Of a DNA stretch of 8,371 nt, positions 6,273 to 8,371 are shown in pieces. The stretch is from Chitinophagaceae bacterium (GTDB taxonomy: Bacteria > Bacteroidota > Bacteroidia > Chitinophagales > Chitinophagaceae). Position 1 is the stretch's first letter, and the number at the start of each line of letters is the position of its first letter. The translations under genes were made by a program, and so were the position numbers. A model generated the notes under the pieces. The model was not told where the DNA came from. It saw only the letters and a list, made by a program, of their open reading frames with translations, and did no database searches. The stretch covers positions 1 to 8,371 of the forward strand of contig JAHEZB010000062.1 in the NCBI GenBank assembly GCA_023251285.1, written 5' to 3'.

Positions 6273-8371
6273 GTGAAAATACTAAGTGTAAAATTTTTAA
6301 ACCTGAATTCTTTAAAAGGCGAGCACACGATTCGTTTTGATGAAGCACCTTTTAACGACAATGGTTTGTTTGCGATAACCGGTCCAACCGGTGCAGGAAA
6401 AACAACGATTCTCGATGCGATCACTGTAGCGCTTTACGGTCGCGTACATCGCCATGATAAAAACGCGGATGAAAGTATGACGCGCTTTACTTCAGAAAGT
6501 TTTTCCGAAGTAGAATTTGAAGTGAATCATAAAATTTATAAAGCGCGCTGGTCGCAAAGAAGAAGCCGTGGAAAAGCAGAAGGAAACCTGCAGGCTGCGA
6601 AAATGGAAATCTGTGAAATGCCTCAAGGAAACATTCTTGCGAGCCATAGAATCTCGGAAGTGCAACAGAAGATCATTGACATTTGCGGATTGGATTATAA
6701 CCAGTTTTTACGGTCTGTCATGCTTGCCCAAGGCGATTTTACGCAATTTCTGAAGTCTAAAGACAGCGACAAAAGCGAACTGCTGGAAAAAATTACCGAT
6801 ACCGGTATTTACTCTGATATTTCCTCTTACATCTATAAAAGAACTTCAAATGAAGAGCAAAAATTAAAGGAATTAAAAAACAGGATGAATGATGTACAGC
6901 TTTTATCGATGGAGGCGAAAGAGGAAGTAAATAGATTCATCTGTGAATTTGAAAAAGAAAAAAATCAATTTAAAATCAGTAAACAAACGGCTGAAAGAAA
7001 AATCGAATGGGTTAGGAAAGTTAAAAGCCTTCAGGAAAAAAAAGTTGATCATGAAAATCAATTAAAGCAATTAAGAATAACTGAGGAGGAAAACAAAGCT
7101 GAATTTGAAAGATTGCAATCGCATCAGAAAGCCATCGTACATAAACCGGCATTGGCGGAAATAAAAATGTGTGAGAAGAAGCAGATTGAATTACAAAATG
7201 ACATTTCTAAAATAACTGACCAATTACCGGAATTAGAAAAAGCATTGAAAGATGTGACTGACGAAAATATAAAATCAATCAGGAATCATAAAAACGCAGT
7301 GGAAGAATTATCAGCAGCATTGCCGCTTTTTGAAGAAGTAACAAGAAAAGATGCAGAACTGAAATCATTAAAAGAACAACTAAACAAATCTAAAGATAAA
7401 CTTTCAGAAGCAACAGATAATCTAAATAAAACAAAGCAAGAGCTCAAGGCAAAAAAGCAATTGTTTGATGACCGTGTTGAAAGAATTAAAAAGATAAACA
7501 AATGGAAAAATGAAAATTTAAAAGATGAAACGCTTGAGAAAGAATTGCCTGAATTTCTTCAATTAAAACATGCCGTGATTGAATCTGAAAACACTGTAAT
7601 ACGGTTGAATAAAGAGCTGCGGGAAAATGAGGATAATTCAGAAACACAAAAAAGCAATCTCCATGTTTTTTTTGCTGAGAAAGAAAAACTGCAAAAGATG
7701 GAAGCCAGCAAACAAAGAAATAAGCAGGATTTGTGTTTGGAAACAGAAAAGGAACTTGAGGGAAAATCGTTGGAAGAACTTGAATTAAACGAAAAAGATT
7801 TTCCTGATGTGATTGGCTTATTAAAAGAACAAAAAAGATTCGCGGAAGAATATCAAAAAAGCCAGGAACGCAGTCAACGCATTCAAATTGAACTGACAGA
7901 AACGGAAAAAAATATTGAAAAAGGAAAGAAAGAAATCGGATTTTTATCAAAAGAAAAAGAAGCTGCAGAAAATCATTTGCATGATTTACAAAAGCTGGTA
8001 GAATTGCAAATAAGGATTCAAAAATATGATGTAGACAGAGAGCAATTAAAACCAGAAGAGCCTTGTCCGTTGTGTGGTTCATTAGATCATCCTTATCATA
8101 ACGATAACAATTATAAAATTACAGATGCAGAATCGAACAGGGATAATCACGGGAAGAAATTAGCAGAACTGGTGAAAAAATGGAATGAGAAAAACAATGA
8201 AATCAATAGGTGGGAAAATATAAAAGAACGATTACAAAAAGATGGAACGCAAATAGAAACAAATAGTATGGAAATAAAAGATGGTTTTCATTTGAATGCC
8301 GAAAGCATCGCTGAAACCATTGCTATTACTGAATTATCCATTATTGTGAACATTCTAAATCAATACCAGCA
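6273..8371 (+). CDS. sbcC: Exonuclease SbcCD subunit C (Rad50-like ATPase), cut at right edge
   Basis: The frame is open from a GTG at 6273 for 699 codons to the window end. SbcC is the SMC/Rad50-type ATPase that holds and gates the SbcD nuclease on DNA. The N-terminal ATPase half has MKILSVKFLNLNSLKG (1-16), Walker A GPTGAGKT (37-44, Lys43), and the Q-loop region FLRSVMLAQGDFTQFL (145-160, Gln153). A Glu/Lys/Gln-rich coiled-coil arm runs from about 180 to 590. The zinc hook is CPLCG (Cys598, Cys601), which joins two SbcC molecules. After it the returning arm begins. The second coil half, the ABC signature and Walker B lie beyond the window; the family is usually about 1,000 residues or more. 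GTG is chosen because the frame has no ATG, GTG or TTG between the upstream TAA (6195-6197) and 6273, and the first internal ATG falls after Walker A. It is co-directional with sbcD. Confidence 0.96.
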   Translation, partial: MKILSVKFLNLNSLKGEHTIRFDEAPFNDNGLFAITGPTGAGKTTILDAITVALYGRVHRHDKNADESMTRFTSESFSEVEFEVNHKIYKARWSQRRSRGKAEGNLQAAKMEICEMPQGNILASHRISEVQQKIIDICGLDYNQFLRSVMLAQGDFTQFLKSKDSDKSELLEKITDTGIYSDISSYIYKRTSNEEQKLKELKNRMNDVQLLSMEAKEEVNRFICEFEKEKNQFKISKQTAERKIEWVRKVKSLQEKKVDHENQLKQLRITEEENKAEFERLQSHQKAIVHKPALAEIKMCEKKQIELQNDISKITDQLPELEKALKDVTDENIKSIRNHKNAVEELSAALPLFEEVTRKDAELKSLKEQLNKSKDKLSEATDNLNKTKQELKAKKQLFDDRVERIKKINKWKNENLKDETLEKELPEFLQLKHAVIESENTVIRLNKELRENEDNSETQKSNLHVFFAEKEKLQKMEASKQRNKQDLCLETEKELEGKSLEELELNEKDFPDVIGLLKEQKRFAEEYQKSQERSQRIQIELTETEKNIEKGKKEIGFLSKEKEAAENHLHDLQKLVELQIRIQKYDVDREQLKPEEPCPLCGSLDHPYHNDNNYKITDAESNRDNHGKKLAELVKKWNEKNNEINRWENIKERLQKDGTQIETNSMEIKDGFHLNAESIAETIAITELSIIVNILNQYQ

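Noticed and set aside
6212..6424. 70-codon minus-strand frame with FPAPVGPVIANKPLSL
   Set aside because: It is the antisense of the sbcC Walker A region, a familiar false gene opposite P-loop coding sequence.
7486..8082. 198-codon open frame on the minus strand
   Set aside because: It is antisense to the Glu/Lys-rich coiled coil of sbcC. The product is Phe/Leu-rich low-complexity sequence, as expected from reading such DNA backwards.
1..8371. CRISPR array, tRNA, rRNA, insertion sequence or phage genes
   Set aside because: No regularly spaced direct repeats, no cloverleaf or rRNA-like sequence, and no transposase, integrase or phage protein was seen in the reading frames.

Overview
The window looks like chromosomal DNA from a Bacteroidota bacterium, probably the Chitinophagaceae/Sphingobacteriaceae side of the phylum. 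The reasons are the AT-rich sequence, start codons without strong Shine-Dalgarno motifs, a candidate -7 box of the Bacteroidota type (TAnnTTTG), a lipoprotein with Lys-Lys after the lipobox Cys, and the style of the protein families. This placement is inference, because no rRNA or other taxonomic marker is present.

Layout, left to right. Four genes lie on the minus strand: a secreted ThuA-like protein cut by the left edge (1-631), a TIGR03118-type beta-propeller-like lipoprotein (902-1972), an uncharacterised three-repeat LGFP protein with a separate C-terminal module (2340-3362), and a class IV PLP aminotransferase (3900-4718). The TIGR03118 and LGFP genes each end at a clear hairpin plus T-run terminator (833-864 and 2272-2301), so these minus-strand genes look like separate transcription units, not one operon. 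A third minus-strand terminator (3443-3475) lies about 425 bases beyond the aminotransferase stop. The 537-base gap around it (3363-3899) holds only two doubtful short ORFs, on opposite strands.

A divergent promoter region (4719-4944) separates the aminotransferase from the plus-strand pair sbcD (4945-6168) and sbcC (6273 to the right edge, incomplete). SbcD carries the full set of Mre11-type metal ligands. SbcC shows Walker A, the Q-loop, a long Glu/Lys-rich coiled-coil arm and the CPLC zinc hook, and it is cut in the returning arm. Together they form the SbcCD (Mre11-Rad50-like) nuclease that opens DNA hairpins and trims protein-blocked ends. The two genes are split by 104 bases that include a degenerate run of GTTCAA-type heptamers.

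Most of the window is ordinary housekeeping or accessory content. I did not find a convincing new multi-gene system. The least explained parts are the LGFP protein (no signal peptide, unassigned C-terminal module, hydrophobic tail), the gap with an orphan terminator, and short repeats in the regulatory gaps, notably an 11-bp direct repeat at a 21-bp period between the aminotransferase and sbcD.
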